Assembly: GCF_006517175.1 (NCBI RefSeq)
Contig: NZ_CP041186.1
Location: 5,545,074-5,609,073 of the forward strand
Length of the DNA: 64,000 nt
Reading direction: 5' to 3'
Origin: Persicimonas caeni
Lineage (GTDB): Bacteria; Myxococcota_A; Bradymonadia; Bradymonadales; Bradymonadaceae
Notes under the pieces: generated by a model
The model's database searches: none
The model's input: only the letters and a program-made list of their open reading frames with translations
Told to the model about the DNA's origin: nothing
Position numbers and translations under genes: made by a program
Shown here: positions 25,365-35,328 of the stretch, piece by piece
How positions within the stretch are numbered: position 1 is the stretch's first letter
Layout: every line of letters begins with the position of its first letter

Positions 25365-26249
25365 ATGAACGAATGGCTCAATTACCACCACTTGCTCTAT
25401 TTCTGGACGGTTGCGCGCACCGGCTCGGTGACCGCCGCGAGTGAAGAGCTGCGTCTGGCCCCCTCAACAATCAGCGGGCAGATTCACCAGCTCGAAGACG
25501 TCTTCGAGCAAAAGCTGTTCCGGCGCTCGGGCCGAAGCTTGGTCTTGACCGAGTTCGGGCAGGTAGTGTTCCGCTACGCCGACGAGATCTTCAACATCGG
25601 CCGGGAGCTGATGAACTTCGTGCAGGGACGCGCGGTTGGCGGGCCCCTGCGACTGCACGTCGGCGTCACCGAAGTCGTGCCCAAGCTGGTGGTGCGCAAA
25701 CTCCTCGAGCCGGTCATTGCCATGGACGAAGAGGTCCACCTGATCATCTCGGAGGGCCATACCGACGAGCTGGTCGCCGACCTGGTGCGTCACCATCTCG
25801 ACATCGCCATCACTGACGCGCCGGTGGGCCCCGAGTCGGCGGTGCGCACCTTCAACCACCTGCTCACCGAGTCGGGCATCGGCATCTTCGGCACCCCGGA
25901 GTTGGCCGACGGGGTGCGCGATGGCTTTCCGCAGTCGCTCGACGAAGCACCGTTTCTGCTGCCCACGTCGAATTCGGTGGTGCGGCGCATTCTCGAGCAA
26001 TGGTTCGACTCGCTGGGCATTTATCCCAAGCTTGTCGGCGAGTTTCAAGACGCCGCGCAACTCAAGACCTACGGGGAGAGCGGGTTGGGACTGTTCCCCG
26101 CCCCCTTGCTCGTGGCCGAAGAGATCGAGGCGCAGTACCTGGTCGAGCGCGTCGGTGCCGCCGAGGGCGTGCGCGAGAAGTTTTACGCCGTCTCCATCGA
26201 GAAGAAGGAGCGAAACCCGGCGGTCATCGCGCTGCTGGGGCATGACTAG
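25365..26249 (+). CDS. nhaR: NhaR-type LysR transcriptional activator
   Basis: LysR regulator of 294 residues. The N-terminal helix-turn-helix (NYHHLLYFWTVARTGSVTAA, then STISGQIHQLE) is of the NhaR subgroup, which activates Na+/H+ antiporter genes in response to sodium. The C-terminal effector domain starts near residue 90 (GPLRLHVGVTEVVPKLVV). The gene is divergent from mrpAB across 166 bp, the natural place for shared control. A GGAG precedes the ATG. Direct regulation of mrp is inferred from family and arrangement. Confidence 0.93.
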   Translation: MNEWLNYHHLLYFWTVARTGSVTAASEELRLAPSTISGQIHQLEDVFEQKLFRRSGRSLVLTEFGQVVFRYADEIFNIGRELMNFVQGRAVGGPLRLHVGVTEVVPKLVVRKLLEPVIAMDEEVHLIISEGHTDELVADLVRHHLDIAITDAPVGPESAVRTFNHLLTESGIGIFGTPELADGVRDGFPQSLDEAPFLLPTSNSVVRRILEQWFDSLGIYPKLVGEFQDAAQLKTYGESGLGLFPAPLLVAEEIEAQYLVERVGAAEGVREKFYAVSIEKKERNPAVIALLGHD

Positions 26250-26260
26250 TTGCGCGTCCA

Positions 26261-28150
26261 TCACGACACTGCCCGATTCGGAGGGTTCACCGACAGCGCC
26301 AGGAGCAACGAGTGCTCCGCGTCGGGCTGACTCTGGGGCTCCGGGATCCGGTCGAGGCGGCTGGCGATTTCAGCGACGTAGCGATAGTGGCGCGCAGCGT
26401 CTTCATCGGGGCTGAGCAAGAAGATGAAGTTCGAGATCGGTGCATCGTGCACCACGTGAGCGGTCGCTTCATCGAGGTGTAGCGGCACACCGCCGTCGAC
26501 ATGCACGACCATCACCTGCGGCTCCTCGAGTCCGTGATACAGGTGGTGGGGCACCGCGCCGTTGTCCTCGATGGGCATCATGCCCAGTCGGCTCTCCTCC
26601 ATGAAGCAGTGGACCAGGTCGTTGGGATCGAGGTCGAGCTCGTCGGCGAGGATGTCCGAGGCACGCGCCATCATCTCGTCGAGGGTGATCGGCCCCTGCA
26701 GGCGAAGCTCCAGCGCGTTGTCGAACAGCTCGTCGAACTCATCGTCGTCGCGCAGGCCCTTATCGGAGACGACCCGTCGAAGCTCGTGGTGCAACTCTTC
26801 GTGGCGGCTTCGGCCCATGCGCTCGAAGACGTGACGGATCGCGCCGCGACGGTGCACGCGTTTTCGGGCGTAGAAGTGGAAGGCGACCACGCCCACGGCG
26901 ACGACGCCCAGGCTGAAGCCGACCGCCAGCCAGCCCATCTCCCAGATGAGCCAGATGGGGATGACGATGCCCGCGATCTGCATCCATGGGTACAGCGGCG
27001 AGCGAAAGCCGGGTTGGTAGAACTCGAGCCGGCTCTCGCGCATGACGATGACCGCCGCGCTGATCAGCGCAAAGAGCACCAGTTGGAAGGCGCTGGCGAG
27101 CTTGGCCACCGCCGAGACGTCGAAGGCGATCAAACACACGATCATCGCCGCCGTGGTCGCCAGCACCGCCAGGACCGGGATGCCCTTGGCGGAGATCTCG
27201 CCGAAGCGGTCGGGGAGCAGGCGGTCACGGGCCATCGCAAACGGATAGCGGCTGGCGGACATGACCCCGGCGTTGCCGGTCGAGGCAAACGCGGCAATCG
27301 CCGCGATGACCATCAAGACCACGCCGGTCGATCCCGGCAGCCAGGTCATGAACGCGTCGGCAGCGGTCGCCACCGGCGTCAAGTCCTTGTAGAACTCGGA
27401 GGGGTCGAGCACCACGGTCATCACGTAGACCCCGGCGCAGTAGATGAAGGTGGCGGTCGCCAACGACAAAAACATGCCCAACGGGATGTTGCGGTCGGGT
27501 TTTTCGACCTCTTCGGCCACGCTGGCGACTTTGGTCAGGCCTGCATAAGAAACGAACACCATACCCACGGTGGCGATGATGCCCTCGAGCCCGTTGCGCG
27601 CAAAGGTGTAGTCGTCTCCCCACGATGCCCAGCCGCGCGGCGAATCGAGGGTGGCGGCGAATCCTTGAATGACGAAAAAGCCCAAGATGACTACCAGCAC
27701 GGCCACGAGCACCCGTTGGAGGCGGCTACTCTCCTTGGCCCCGACCAAATTGAGCACGCCGAAGGCGAGCGTCAGCACCACGGCGACCGGGATGATGGGC
27801 AGGTCGAAAAAGATCACCAGGTAGGCGCCCATGCCAATGAGGGCAAACGCGCTCTTGAGCACCAACGCCACCCAGGTGCCCAGGCCGCCGATCATGCCGA
27901 ACAGCGGCCCCATGGCGCGGTCGACGAAGAAATAACTCCCCCCGGCCCGCGGCATCGCCGTGGCCAACTCGGCCTGGCTGAGCATCGCCGGGATGATCAT
28001 CAATCCTGCAAGAAAATACGCCAGCACCACCGACGAACCGGTCTGTGCTGCGGCAAGCCCGGGAAGCAAAAAGAATCCCGAACTGAACATCGCCCCGGTG
28101 CTGATGGCATACACATCCATCAGCCCCAGGTTCTTCTTCAGCTTCGCCAT
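26261..28150 (-). CDS. APC-family amino acid permease with C-terminal PTS EIIA-like domain
   Basis: About 629 residues. Residues 1-430 form an amino acid-polyamine-organocation permease: AISTGAMFSSGFFLLPGLAA in helix 1, PRAGGSYFFVDRAMGP as the APC signature, and VSYAGLTKVASVAEEV. The cytoplasmic part (about 470-610) resembles a PTS EIIA type-2 domain, with an AVPHHLYHG stretch where the phosphorylatable histidine sits and a FIFLLSPDEDAARHYRYVAEIA end. ATG 28150 is chosen over TTG 28162. The HPF-like gene lies 40 bases upstream. The fusion suggests transport gated by phosphorylation state or nitrogen/stress signals, which is inference. Confidence 0.88.
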   Translation of the reverse strand: MAKLKKNLGLMDVYAISTGAMFSSGFFLLPGLAAAQTGSSVVLAYFLAGLMIIPAMLSQAELATAMPRAGGSYFFVDRAMGPLFGMIGGLGTWVALVLKSAFALIGMGAYLVIFFDLPIIPVAVVLTLAFGVLNLVGAKESSRLQRVLVAVLVVILGFFVIQGFAATLDSPRGWASWGDDYTFARNGLEGIIATVGMVFVSYAGLTKVASVAEEVEKPDRNIPLGMFLSLATATFIYCAGVYVMTVVLDPSEFYKDLTPVATAADAFMTWLPGSTGVVLMVIAAIAAFASTGNAGVMSASRYPFAMARDRLLPDRFGEISAKGIPVLAVLATTAAMIVCLIAFDVSAVAKLASAFQLVLFALISAAVIVMRESRLEFYQPGFRSPLYPWMQIAGIVIPIWLIWEMGWLAVGFSLGVVAVGVVAFHFYARKRVHRRGAIRHVFERMGRSRHEELHHELRRVVSDKGLRDDDEFDELFDNALELRLQGPITLDEMMARASDILADELDLDPNDLVHCFMEESRLGMMPIEDNGAVPHHLYHGLEEPQVMVVHVDGGVPLHLDEATAHVVHDAPISNFIFLLSPDEDAARHYRYVAEIASRLDRIPEPQSQPDAEHSLLLALSVNPPNRAVS

Positions 28151-28190
28151 ACTGTTCCCCAAAAAGTTCGAAACCAGCGCGCAAAATACG

Positions 28191-28526
28191 TCATTCGAAA
28201 AGAGCGCTCAGGCCTGCGGGACCAGGGCCCGGCCCGCGCACGTGGCTCAGCACGGCTCGGCCCACTCCCACCACACAACGGCTGATGGCACGATCGAGGC
28301 TGTCAGCATCCTCTTCGACGAGCATCGGCAGCCGGCCGTGAAAGAACACGACCATCGAGCAGCGGGATTTGCTGCCGTCGCCGTCGGCGCTGAACTCCGA
28401 CAGGTACACTTCGATTTTATCGATGTGTCCGGTCACCGGAGCCAGCGTCTCGCCCAGTTGCTGCGCGGTGAGCTGGCGCGCAGTACGCGGCGGCGGAAAA
28501 TCGATGCCTACAACTCGAATGTCCAT
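28191..28526 (-). CDS. HPF/RaiA-like ribosome-associated protein
   Basis: 111-residue protein. It resembles the ribosome hibernation/YfiA fold by its opening (MDIRVVGIDFPPPRTARQL), a central strand IDKIEVYLSEFSADGDGSKSRCSMVVFF and an amphipathic helix (DSLDRAISRCVVGVGRAVLSHV). Such short relatives occur beside stress transporters and are distinct from the main HPF. GGAGGTG precedes the ATG. It is transcribed with the APC-EIIA permease, 40 bases apart. Family membership is by pattern only. Confidence 0.65.
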   Translation of the reverse strand: MDIRVVGIDFPPPRTARQLTAQQLGETLAPVTGHIDKIEVYLSEFSADGDGSKSRCSMVVFFHGRLPMLVEEDADSLDRAISRCVVGVGRAVLSHVRGPGPGPAGLSALFE

Positions 28527-28810
28527 GCTCGCACCTCCAGTGGCCTGACCTGGTGAACAGCTTGCGTCGCTTATCAAAGCTAAGGAGCAGCCTTGGCTTC
28601 GTCCATAAGGAAATGCCTCACGGAAGGTTTGTCTAAACCGAATGGTGCTCGCCCCTAAGAACTAAATCTAGCGGGGAAAGCTAGGATATAACGAATCCAA
28701 GCATGTGAAATTCCTGATAGACGAATTGTAGGACGGTTCCTAGCTTTGTAAGCACTTCGTTGTGAGGCTCGGCAGGCCGTGTCTCGAGGATCCCTTCCCC
28801 CGGAGTTGTC

Positions 28811-29293
28811 ATGGAAACCCATCTTCCCAAGTCGACGCCCCAGCCCCCCGCTTCGAGGAGAGCCGAAGAGCCCAGGTTGCTCGACCACGTTCTGGTCGCG
28901 GTGGCCTCGGACGAAGATGCTCGCCAGACGTGTCGAGTGGTCCTGGAGTCGGTGGGCTCACAGCTCGGCTCAGTCACGGTGGTGACCGTGATTCCTCGCT
29001 ACCGCCAGTGGTCCGACAGCCTTCCGAGCGATTATCGTCTCGAGAACGCCTACGCGACGTTGCATGTCGCCTGTGGACTTCTCGAAGACGCAGGGATCGA
29101 CGTCGAGGTGTCTATCGAGCAGTCCTCGAATACGAGTCGAGCCATTCACGAGTTGGCCGAGCGTATCGACGCCTCCGCGATTATTTTCACGCCCAGAAGC
29201 GCCAATCGGCTGGTGGACTTTCTGGCCGGAGACACCACCTGGTCGTTGGTCAAGAAGTCGTCGCGCCCGGTGCTGGTGTTGCCTTTGGCTTAG
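28811..29293 (+). CDS. Universal stress protein (UspA family)
   Basis: 160 residues with one Usp domain starting at LLDHVLVAVASDEDARQT (about residue 24) and ending SSRPVLVLPLA. The nucleotide-binding GxxG-9x-G(S/T) motif is degenerate (TPRSANRLVDFLAGDTTWSLV), so ATP binding is uncertain. It is divergent from the HPF-like/APC-EIIA pair and is followed by the hybrid histidine kinase. This forms a stress-themed neighbourhood. GGAG precedes the ATG. Confidence 0.85.
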   Translation: METHLPKSTPQPPASRRAEEPRLLDHVLVAVASDEDARQTCRVVLESVGSQLGSVTVVTVIPRYRQWSDSLPSDYRLENAYATLHVACGLLEDAGIDVEVSIEQSSNTSRAIHELAERIDASAIIFTPRSANRLVDFLAGDTTWSLVKKSSRPVLVLPLA

Positions 29294-29462
29294 TACGCAC
29301 GAGGCGTTCTTGGTGGATCACTTGGTGGATCAGAGAAGGCCGAGAGGGCGAAAAGCGCGGTCCATGACGCGAAAAAAACGTGTCTTAACGGCATGATTGC
29401 AGTAGAGTGGAGGCCGTCACCTGCAGAAGCGCATTTCTCGCCTTCACGACGAGCCCCTTGGC

Positions 29463-31958
29463 ATGTCCACAACTTCAAAGTCCGAGCAGACAAGTCAACT
29501 CTTCGAGAGTTTGGCCGGTGAGGTCGGCAAGCTTGCCAGGCAGATGGACTGGTCGAGCACGTCTCTCGGCCCCCCGACTACTTGGCCGCGCGCCCTGAGG
29601 TCGGCCGCGCGCTTGGTCCTCGACTCTTCGCTGCCAATGACGTTGGGGTGGGGGCCGGAGTTGATTCAGATCTACAACGAGGGGTATCTGCAGATTTTGG
29701 GGGACAAGCATCCCGACGCGCTCGGCCGGCCCGTCGCCGAAGTCTACTCCGAGATCTGGGCCGATATCGGGCCGATTCTGCAGAGTGTGTACGACACGGG
29801 GAAGGCCCTTTGGTTCGAAGACCTTTGCCTGCCGATTGCACGGCAAGGCTTTCCCGAGGAGATGTACTTCACGTTCTCATACAGCCCGGTGCGCGACGAC
29901 AACGGCCAGATCGTCGGGTTGCTCTCCTCGGCGGTGGAGACCACCGCCAGCGTGCTGGCTCGCCGACGTGCCGAGATACTGCGTGATCTGGCGAGCACAT
30001 CGAGCCGCTCGTCGATGGATGAAATGCTCGCTGTGTCGCTGCAAGCGCTGCAGGGGGCAACGGACGACATTCCGTGTGCCCTTTTGTGTCGTATGAACCG
30101 ACGAGGCCGCAGGCTCGAGGTGATCGATTCCATCGGGCTGGAGCACGAACTGGCGCCGTCGGTAGACGAAATCGCGCGTTGGGTGCCGTGGGAGCGGGTG
30201 GGCGAAGACGTCGGTTTTCTCGAATTGCCCGAAGAGGCTTCGGAGGCGATCACAGGCCTGCCTGCCACGTCGGGTCTGGGGCTGATCCCCATATGCAGCG
30301 GCGGCGGTGCCAGAGACGACTGTGTCGCGGCGCTTATCGTCGGGCTGAGCGCATACCTGCCGTTCAACTCCGACTACCGTGATTTTCTCGACGGCGTCGG
30401 CCGTGAGTTGGCTCGCAAGGTCGCCGACGTACACTATCACCAGCTGCGCGTCGAAGAGGCCGAGAACCGCTACAGAGCCGTCTTCGAGTATTCGGTCGAC
30501 GCGATGTTATTGACCGCTCCCGACGGTCGCATCTTGTCGGCCAATCCGGCCGCGTGTGAGTTGCTGGGCTACACCGAGAGCGAAATCTGTGAGCTGAGCC
30601 GTGAGGGCGTGGTCGACACGACCGACGAGCGTCTTTCGGAGCTGCTGGCCATCCGCGAAGCCACCGGCAAGTTTCAAGGCGAGGTCCAGCTGGTCCATCG
30701 AAGCGGGCGCAAGATTCCGTGCGAGGTGTCGAGCAATATCTACCGCGACGCGCGTGGCAATCTCCGATCGAGCATGGTGGTGCGCGATATCCGTCGGCGA
30801 CTGGAGATGGAGTCGAACCTGCGCCAAGCCCAGAAGCTCGACATCGTAGGCAAACTCGCCGGCGGGATTGCCCACGATTTCAATAATTTGCTCACGGTGA
30901 TTCAGAGTTCGGCCCAACTCTTGGAGGCAGCGCTAGATCCAAGCTCCGAAGAGGCCGAAGACGTGCAGATCATTCAAGCCGCCAGCGATCGTGCCGCCGC
31001 GATGACGCGTCGGCTGCTGGCATTTTCTCGAAGTCAGCCCATCCGCAAGACCGATCTGGACTTGGCCGAAGTCATCGCCCACATCGACGTGGTGCTGCGC
31101 TCCTTGATCGGCGAGCATATCGAAGTGGTCACTTCGCTCGAGCCCAACCCCTGGGCGGTGCGCGCGGATCGCCAGGCCATCGAGCAGATTCTGCTAAACC
31201 TTGCAGTTAATGCGCGCGACGCCATGCGGACCGGCGGCCGACTCACCCTCACCCTGGCGAACGTTGACCTGCAGGAGCCGCGTCACTGCGTGGTCGGCTC
31301 GCTCGTCCGTCCGGGCCGGTATGTCAGCCTCAAAGTGAGCGACACGGGCGGAGGAATTCCGGCGGACGTGGGGGTCAAAGTCTTCGAGCCCTTCTACACG
31401 ACCAAAAAAGAGGGCACCGGGCTCGGACTGGCCACGGTGGCTGACGTCACGCTCGAATGCGGGGGCAATATCTTTATGCAAAGCGAGCCGGGTGAGGGGA
31501 CGACGTTCGAGGTCTACTTGCCGGTTAGCCAGCAGTCGGCCACCAGTTTGTCGGGCGCTCACGCCGACACATCGGGCTGTGCGCTGCCGCGACTGCAGGC
31601 CCTGCTCGTCGAAGACCAGCCGCTGGTTCGCAAGGTGACCTCCAGGATGCTCGAGAACTCAGGGCTCGATGTGGTCGCAGTGGCGGGCGGAGCCGAAGCT
31701 CTCGAGGTGGCCGAGGAGCGTGGTGCAGGGGCGTTCGATTTGGTCGTCTGCGATGTCGTCATGCCACAGATCAGCGGTGAAGAAGTCGCACGACGGCTGC
31801 GTGAGATCTGTCCGAGTATCGAAGTGCTGTTCATCTCGGGCCATCCTGCCGACTCCTATCTTCGCGTGGACTCGGACATGGACGTCAACGTGTTGATGAA
31901 GCCCTTCGGCGGCGAGGAACTTGCCAACGCCATTCGCAAGATATTCGAAGCGCAGTAG
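29463..31958 (+). CDS. Hybrid sensor histidine kinase, PAS-GAF-like-PAS-HisKA-HATPase-REC
   Basis: 831-residue soluble hybrid kinase without membrane helices. A PAS-like domain covers about 35-165, a GAF-like region about 180-325, and a second PAS about 335-445 ([24 protein letters not shown]). The phospho-acceptor is His471 in [11 protein letters not shown]. HATPase boxes follow: [10 protein letters not shown] (N box), SDTGGGIP (G1) and GTGLGLATV (G2). The C-terminal receiver spans 711-831 with Asp764 in [10 protein letters not shown]. No cognate regulator is adjacent, so the signal may pass to a separate Hpt or partner. Confidence 0.94.
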   Translation: MSTTSKSEQTSQLFESLAGEVGKLARQMDWSSTSLGPPTTWPRALRSAARLVLDSSLPMTLGWGPELIQIYNEGYLQILGDKHPDALGRPVAEVYSEIWADIGPILQSVYDTGKALWFEDLCLPIARQGFPEEMYFTFSYSPVRDDNGQIVGLLSSAVETTASVLARRRAEILRDLASTSSRSSMDEMLAVSLQALQGATDDIPCALLCRMNRRGRRLEVIDSIGLEHELAPSVDEIARWVPWERVGEDVGFLELPEEASEAITGLPATSGLGLIPICSGGGARDDCVAALIVGLSAYLPFNSDYRDFLDGVGRELARKVADVHYHQLRVEEAENRYRAVFEYSVDAMLLTAPDGRILSANPAACELLGYTESEICELSREGVVDTTDERLSELLAIREATGKFQGEVQLVHRSGRKIPCEVSSNIYRDARGNLRSSMVVRDIRRRLEMESNLRQAQKLDIVGKLAGGIAHDFNNLLTVIQSSAQLLEAALDPSSEEAEDVQIIQAASDRAAAMTRRLLAFSRSQPIRKTDLDLAEVIAHIDVVLRSLIGEHIEVVTSLEPNPWAVRADRQAIEQILLNLAVNARDAMRTGGRLTLTLANVDLQEPRHCVVGSLVRPGRYVSLKVSDTGGGIPADVGVKVFEPFYTTKKEGTGLGLATVADVTLECGGNIFMQSEPGEGTTFEVYLPVSQQSATSLSGAHADTSGCALPRLQALLVEDQPLVRKVTSRMLENSGLDVVAVAGGAEALEVAEERGAGAFDLVVCDVVMPQISGEEVARRLREICPSIEVLFISGHPADSYLRVDSDMDVNVLMKPFGGEELANAIRKIFEAQ

Positions 31959-32050
31959 TCCTCAGAGCGTGGTTGCACCGGCTCGGGTCGATCCAGTAGT
32001 CATGGCGTCAGTTGTGCTGTCACCTCTCCGAGTCTCAGGATACCCCTGAC

Positions 32051-33469
32051 ATGAAGTCCCGAGCCGTGACCTCCATCGCACGCTCGAAGATCATTCGTCG
32101 CAGCCGAGTGCTGTGTGGGCTGGTTTGCTGCGTGATGTTACTGGCGTTGGCTGCGCCGGCGCGGGCATTGGGGCCGGCCGAATCGGCCGACGAACCCCGC
32201 GGGTGGGACTATCTGATCCCTGTCGGCAGTATGCTCGGAGCCAATGTCGCCTTTTGGGCCACGGCGCGCTACCTGCTCGAGGAGGACTATGCCTTTATCG
32301 GCCTCGATTCGGTGGCGTCGAACTTCGAAGAAGGCTTCGAGTGGGACGCCGATGCTTTTCCGACCAACCAGATAGGCCACCCCTACCAAGGCGGCCTGTA
32401 CCACACCGGAGCACGCGCGGTCGGCTTCGGGTTTTGGGGCTCTGTTCCATATACGGCGCTGGGAAGTCTCCATTGGGAGCTGTTCATGGAGACGCAGAAC
32501 CCGTCGTACAACGACTTCATCACCACCACCATCGGGGGCGTGGCGCTGGGCGAGGTGCTGTTCAGGCTGTCGTCGGCGCTGCTCGACGATTCGAGCTGGG
32601 GTTGGGAGCGCGTCGGCCGCGAGGGTGGGGCGACGGCGCTAACCCCGATCTGGGGCATCGGTCGACTGGTGTCGGGCGAGGCATTCCACCGCGGCGAGGC
32701 GCCTGGCGAGTTTCCCGTGCGCACCCGCCTTGCGTTGGGGCTCGACGAGTTTCGTCCGGCCGACGTCGCCGATGTCACCGATGGAGGCATTCCCAGCCTG
32801 GGTCTGGACGCACGTGTGGTCTACGGCTCGTTTGTCGATGACGGCGAACCCTTCGAGCCCTTCGATTGGTTCGAATTGGGAGTCGGGGTCAACTACAGCC
32901 ACAAAGACTTTTACGCCGCTCAACTCGACATCACCGGATTGCTGGCGCGTTGGGGGTTTGGGTGCGGCGAGGACAACCAGTGCGCTTGGGGGCCGATGAT
33001 GCACTACGACTACTACGACAGCCCGCTGTTCAAAGTGGGGACGTCATCGGTGGGGGCCTCGGCGCTGGGTAGCTTCGAGTTGGGGTGGTGGTCTTTGCGC
33101 CTCTTTGCGCAGTTCGATCTCGGCGCCATTGCGCTGGGGGGCTTCGACTCGCCGTACGCCGAGGTGGTCGAGCGCGACTACAACTTGGGCGCCGGTGGGC
33201 TGGCGCGCACGATCTTGGTGTTGACCAAGCCGGGTTGGTTTCAGTTGCGCTCGATCAGCTCGCGCTACTACGTGCGAACGTTGCACGGCTCTGACGGCCA
33301 CGAGATGGCGGGCATTACCCGCCAGGAGCTCGAAATCCCGATCACGCGCAGCTTCGCCCTCTCGGCTGGCAGTGTCCTTTACGACCGCGTCGGCGTGCCC
33401 GACAACCACGACCCGATCACCTCCAGCCACGTCGCCGGACAATTTCAGTTCGTCTGGCGCCTGCAGTAG
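32051..33469 (+). CDS. DUF3943 outer-envelope protein
   Basis: 472-residue exported protein. The signal peptide ends around ALAAPARA. The mature part begins with a DUF3943-type segment (ANVAFWATARYLL, then NQIGHPYQGGLYHTGARAVGFGFW) and continues with alternating aromatic/charged strands ending FQFVWRLQ, consistent with an outer-membrane barrel-like protein. ATG 32051 is preferred to an upstream start at 32012 because it opens the basic signal n-region. Function unknown for the family. The preceding histidine kinase is 92 bases upstream, and cotranscription is possible. Confidence 0.78.
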   Translation: MKSRAVTSIARSKIIRRSRVLCGLVCCVMLLALAAPARALGPAESADEPRGWDYLIPVGSMLGANVAFWATARYLLEEDYAFIGLDSVASNFEEGFEWDADAFPTNQIGHPYQGGLYHTGARAVGFGFWGSVPYTALGSLHWELFMETQNPSYNDFITTTIGGVALGEVLFRLSSALLDDSSWGWERVGREGGATALTPIWGIGRLVSGEAFHRGEAPGEFPVRTRLALGLDEFRPADVADVTDGGIPSLGLDARVVYGSFVDDGEPFEPFDWFELGVGVNYSHKDFYAAQLDITGLLARWGFGCGEDNQCAWGPMMHYDYYDSPLFKVGTSSVGASALGSFELGWWSLRLFAQFDLGAIALGGFDSPYAEVVERDYNLGAGGLARTILVLTKPGWFQLRSISSRYYVRTLHGSDGHEMAGITRQELEIPITRSFALSAGSVLYDRVGVPDNHDPITSSHVAGQFQFVWRLQ

Positions 33470-33661
33470 CCCCTCCTCGTCGGCAGTCGCAGGGAGACAC
33501 TCCCGCTTCAGATTCTCTTAAGAAGTCGTCCGTATAACGAAATACATGGGCCGAGGCAGCCTGCAGTCGGGCTGAATCGGGGTCCTCTCGGACGGTGAGA
33601 TGGCACTCGCCGGTGTAATGAACCCGATGCGTGATGCATCGATTGATACGAGGAGCACGAG

Positions 33662-33985
33662 ATGAAAAGGGCAATGGTAAAGGTTGGATTCGTCGCAGCG
33701 GTGGCAGTTGGCATGATGGTGAGTGTCTCGAGCAGCGCGTTTGCGTTGGACGATGTCACGGTGGTGGTCCAAGGCGCCGATAAAGCGAAGGCGCACAAGC
33801 GCAAGGCCAAGGCGCACAAGCGCAAGGCCAAGACGCACAAGCACAAGGCCAAGGCGCACAAGCGCAAGGCCAAGGCGCACAAGCGCAAGGCGAAGAAGGC
33901 CAAGGCGCGTAAGAAGAGAATGCAAGTCAAGCGGGAGCGGGCTCGAAAAGGCCACCGTCACATGAGGCGCGCTCAGCGTCGGTAG
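33662..33985 (+). CDS. Secreted protein with Lys/His-rich heptad repeats
   Basis: 107 residues. A signal peptide (MKRAMVKVGFVAAVAVGMM...SSAFA) precedes a short neutral segment. Then come five heptads of the type AHKRKAK (residues about 44-78) and a basic tail (RHMRRAQRR). The repeat resembles histone H1/HU-tail composition, but here it follows an export signal, suggesting binding to acidic surface polymers, nucleic acid outside the cell or metal through His. No family recognised. The 21-bp DNA repeats make it prone to length change. A strong terminator follows. Confidence 0.8.
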   Translation: MKRAMVKVGFVAAVAVGMMVSVSSSAFALDDVTVVVQGADKAKAHKRKAKAHKRKAKTHKHKAKAHKRKAKAHKRKAKKAKARKKRMQVKRERARKGHRHMRRAQRR

Positions 33986-34003
33986 GAGCCGCGGATCATT
34001 TTG

Positions 34004-34036
34004 CCCCGGCGGCGCGATCGCCGCCGGGGTTTTTCT
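34004..34036 (+). terminator. Rho-independent terminator
   Basis: Perfect 11-bp stem CCCCGGCGGCG with loop CGAT, then TTTTTCTTG, 18 bases after the basic-repeat gene. Confidence 0.92.
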
Positions 34037-34075
34037 TGTTTCGGAATGGACTCGTCGAAGTCGGTGTTTAGATGA

Positions 34076-34528
34076 ATGTGCAGCAAAGATGATGGCGTCT
34101 TTTTACCCGAGGCGAGTTTGAAGGAAGCGCAAAACAAGCACCCACAAGCCGGGTCGTCTCGGCGATGGAGTAACCTGGGACTGCTCGTGGCAGTCACCGC
34201 AGGTTTTTGGTGCTTGGCGGCCGGTCTGGCCGCGCCTGCCTCGGCGCATTGCATGTTTTCGGACCCCGGCGCTGGCGCCGGTACCGATTGCCGTGGCGAT
34301 GCGTCCGCCCAACTGGCGCTTCTGCGCACCGGCAGCGCCGCGCGGGCCGAGACGGACACCTCATCTTGGCCTCCGCTCGACGCGAAGGCTTCTGCGCAGC
34401 CGCTGATCGCTGCCCAGGCACTGGACGGCTGGCAATCCCATCCCGGGCGTCAGTCTGCCCAATCTTCCCCCCAATTTCCGCTCTATCACGTCGCACCCAA
34501 GCAATCTCCGCCTGGCTCGGTTGGTTGA
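34076..34528 (+). CDS. Possible exported hypothetical protein
   Basis: 150-residue frame whose middle has an export-like stretch (RRWSNLGLLVAVTAGFWCLAAGLAAPASA) ending in a cleavage-like ASA-HC. The sequence after it is Ala/Ser/Pro-rich without a known domain. The only ATG in frame lies about 28 residues before the basic region and has no clear ribosome site, so either a later non-ATG start is used or the gene is not real. No similarity recognised. Kept because the hydrophobic segment looks coding. Confidence 0.4.
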   Translation: MCSKDDGVFLPEASLKEAQNKHPQAGSSRRWSNLGLLVAVTAGFWCLAAGLAAPASAHCMFSDPGAGAGTDCRGDASAQLALLRTGSAARAETDTSSWPPLDAKASAQPLIAAQALDGWQSHPGRQSAQSSPQFPLYHVAPKQSPPGSVG

Positions 34529-34710
34529 GTGAGTTCGTCGCCGAACTTGCTCTCGCGGCGTGTCCGCGCATCGGCATGCCCGTCCAGTCAGAATCAGCCC
34601 CTCGCGCGCCCTGTGAACCTGCATTCGAGCAGAGTGGTCGCGTGGTGGAGTAGTTGCCGTCATCGGTAAAGAGCCGGTGACGTGCGTAAAATCGCGACGT
34701 GAATCGAGTT

Positions 34711-35244
34711 ATGAACAACGATACGACGATAGAAGTGCGCCCTCATTTCGGCGAGCCGAATGGTTCGACCCAGTCCGCTAGCTATGACGGGTTCGAAGAT
34801 GAGTTGCGCTGGACTTGCCTGAAGCTGCTCTCCCTTATCGGCAAGGAGCCGCCGGCGCGTGGGCCCTATGTGCCTCGCCAACTCCTTCTCTACGCTGCCA
34901 ATCGCTACCGTGGCGTGCACGAGGCGCGCTTCGAACACATGTGCCGGGGAATGCATCTCATGAGCGAGCGTCGCTTCCGCGAGGCGCTTCGCCAGTTCGA
35001 GGTGGTCCTGTCGGGGCGGGTCGATGCGGAGTTCGAGCCTCTGCGTGAGCTCGCGCTCGAAGCGCATGCTACCTGCTTGCAGCAACTCGACTATGACGAT
35101 GAGGCGCTCGAAGAGTTCACGCGCCTGCTTCACCGGAAATTCACCGAGACGCGCGACAGTGGAGAAGCCGACCACGTCGCCAAGTTGCTCGGACTTGCAC
35201 GAATGGATGCGGCCGAAGAGCGCTTTGCGCCGTCACTGTTCTGA
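34711..35244 (+). CDS. TPR-like helical hypothetical protein
   Basis: 177 residues, cytoplasmic, mostly helical. The part from about residue 75 (MHLMSERRFREALRQFEVVL, then LALEAHATCLQQLDYDDEALEEFTRLL) shows two TPR-like helix pairs, suggesting protein-protein contact. An in-frame GTG at 34699 could add four residues; neither start has a good ribosome site. A strong terminator follows at once. No specific function can be assigned. Confidence 0.72.
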   Translation: MNNDTTIEVRPHFGEPNGSTQSASYDGFEDELRWTCLKLLSLIGKEPPARGPYVPRQLLLYAANRYRGVHEARFEHMCRGMHLMSERRFREALRQFEVVLSGRVDAEFEPLRELALEAHATCLQQLDYDDEALEEFTRLLHRKFTETRDSGEADHVAKLLGLARMDAAEERFAPSLF

Positions 35245-35272
35245 CGCGCCCCGTAGATAAGCAGCCTTCGAG

Positions 35273-35308
35273 AGCCCCGGCGTTTTTATCGAACGCCGGG
35301 GCTTTTTT
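35273..35308 (+). terminator. Rho-independent terminator
   Basis: Stem AGCCCCGGCGTT paired with AACGCCGGGGCT, followed by TTTTTT, 29 bases after the TPR-like gene. Confidence 0.93.
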
Positions 35309-35328
35309 GTGCGCTGTATTTGGCGCTG

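Noticed and set aside
26501-28285. 594-codon plus-strand frame opposite the APC-EIIA gene
   Set aside because: Antisense shadow, His/Asp/Arg-rich, no membrane or domain pattern.
34194-34718. Minus-strand frame of 174 codons opposite the possible exported protein
   Set aside because: Arg/Pro-rich with no recognisable features; the plus strand has an export-like segment.
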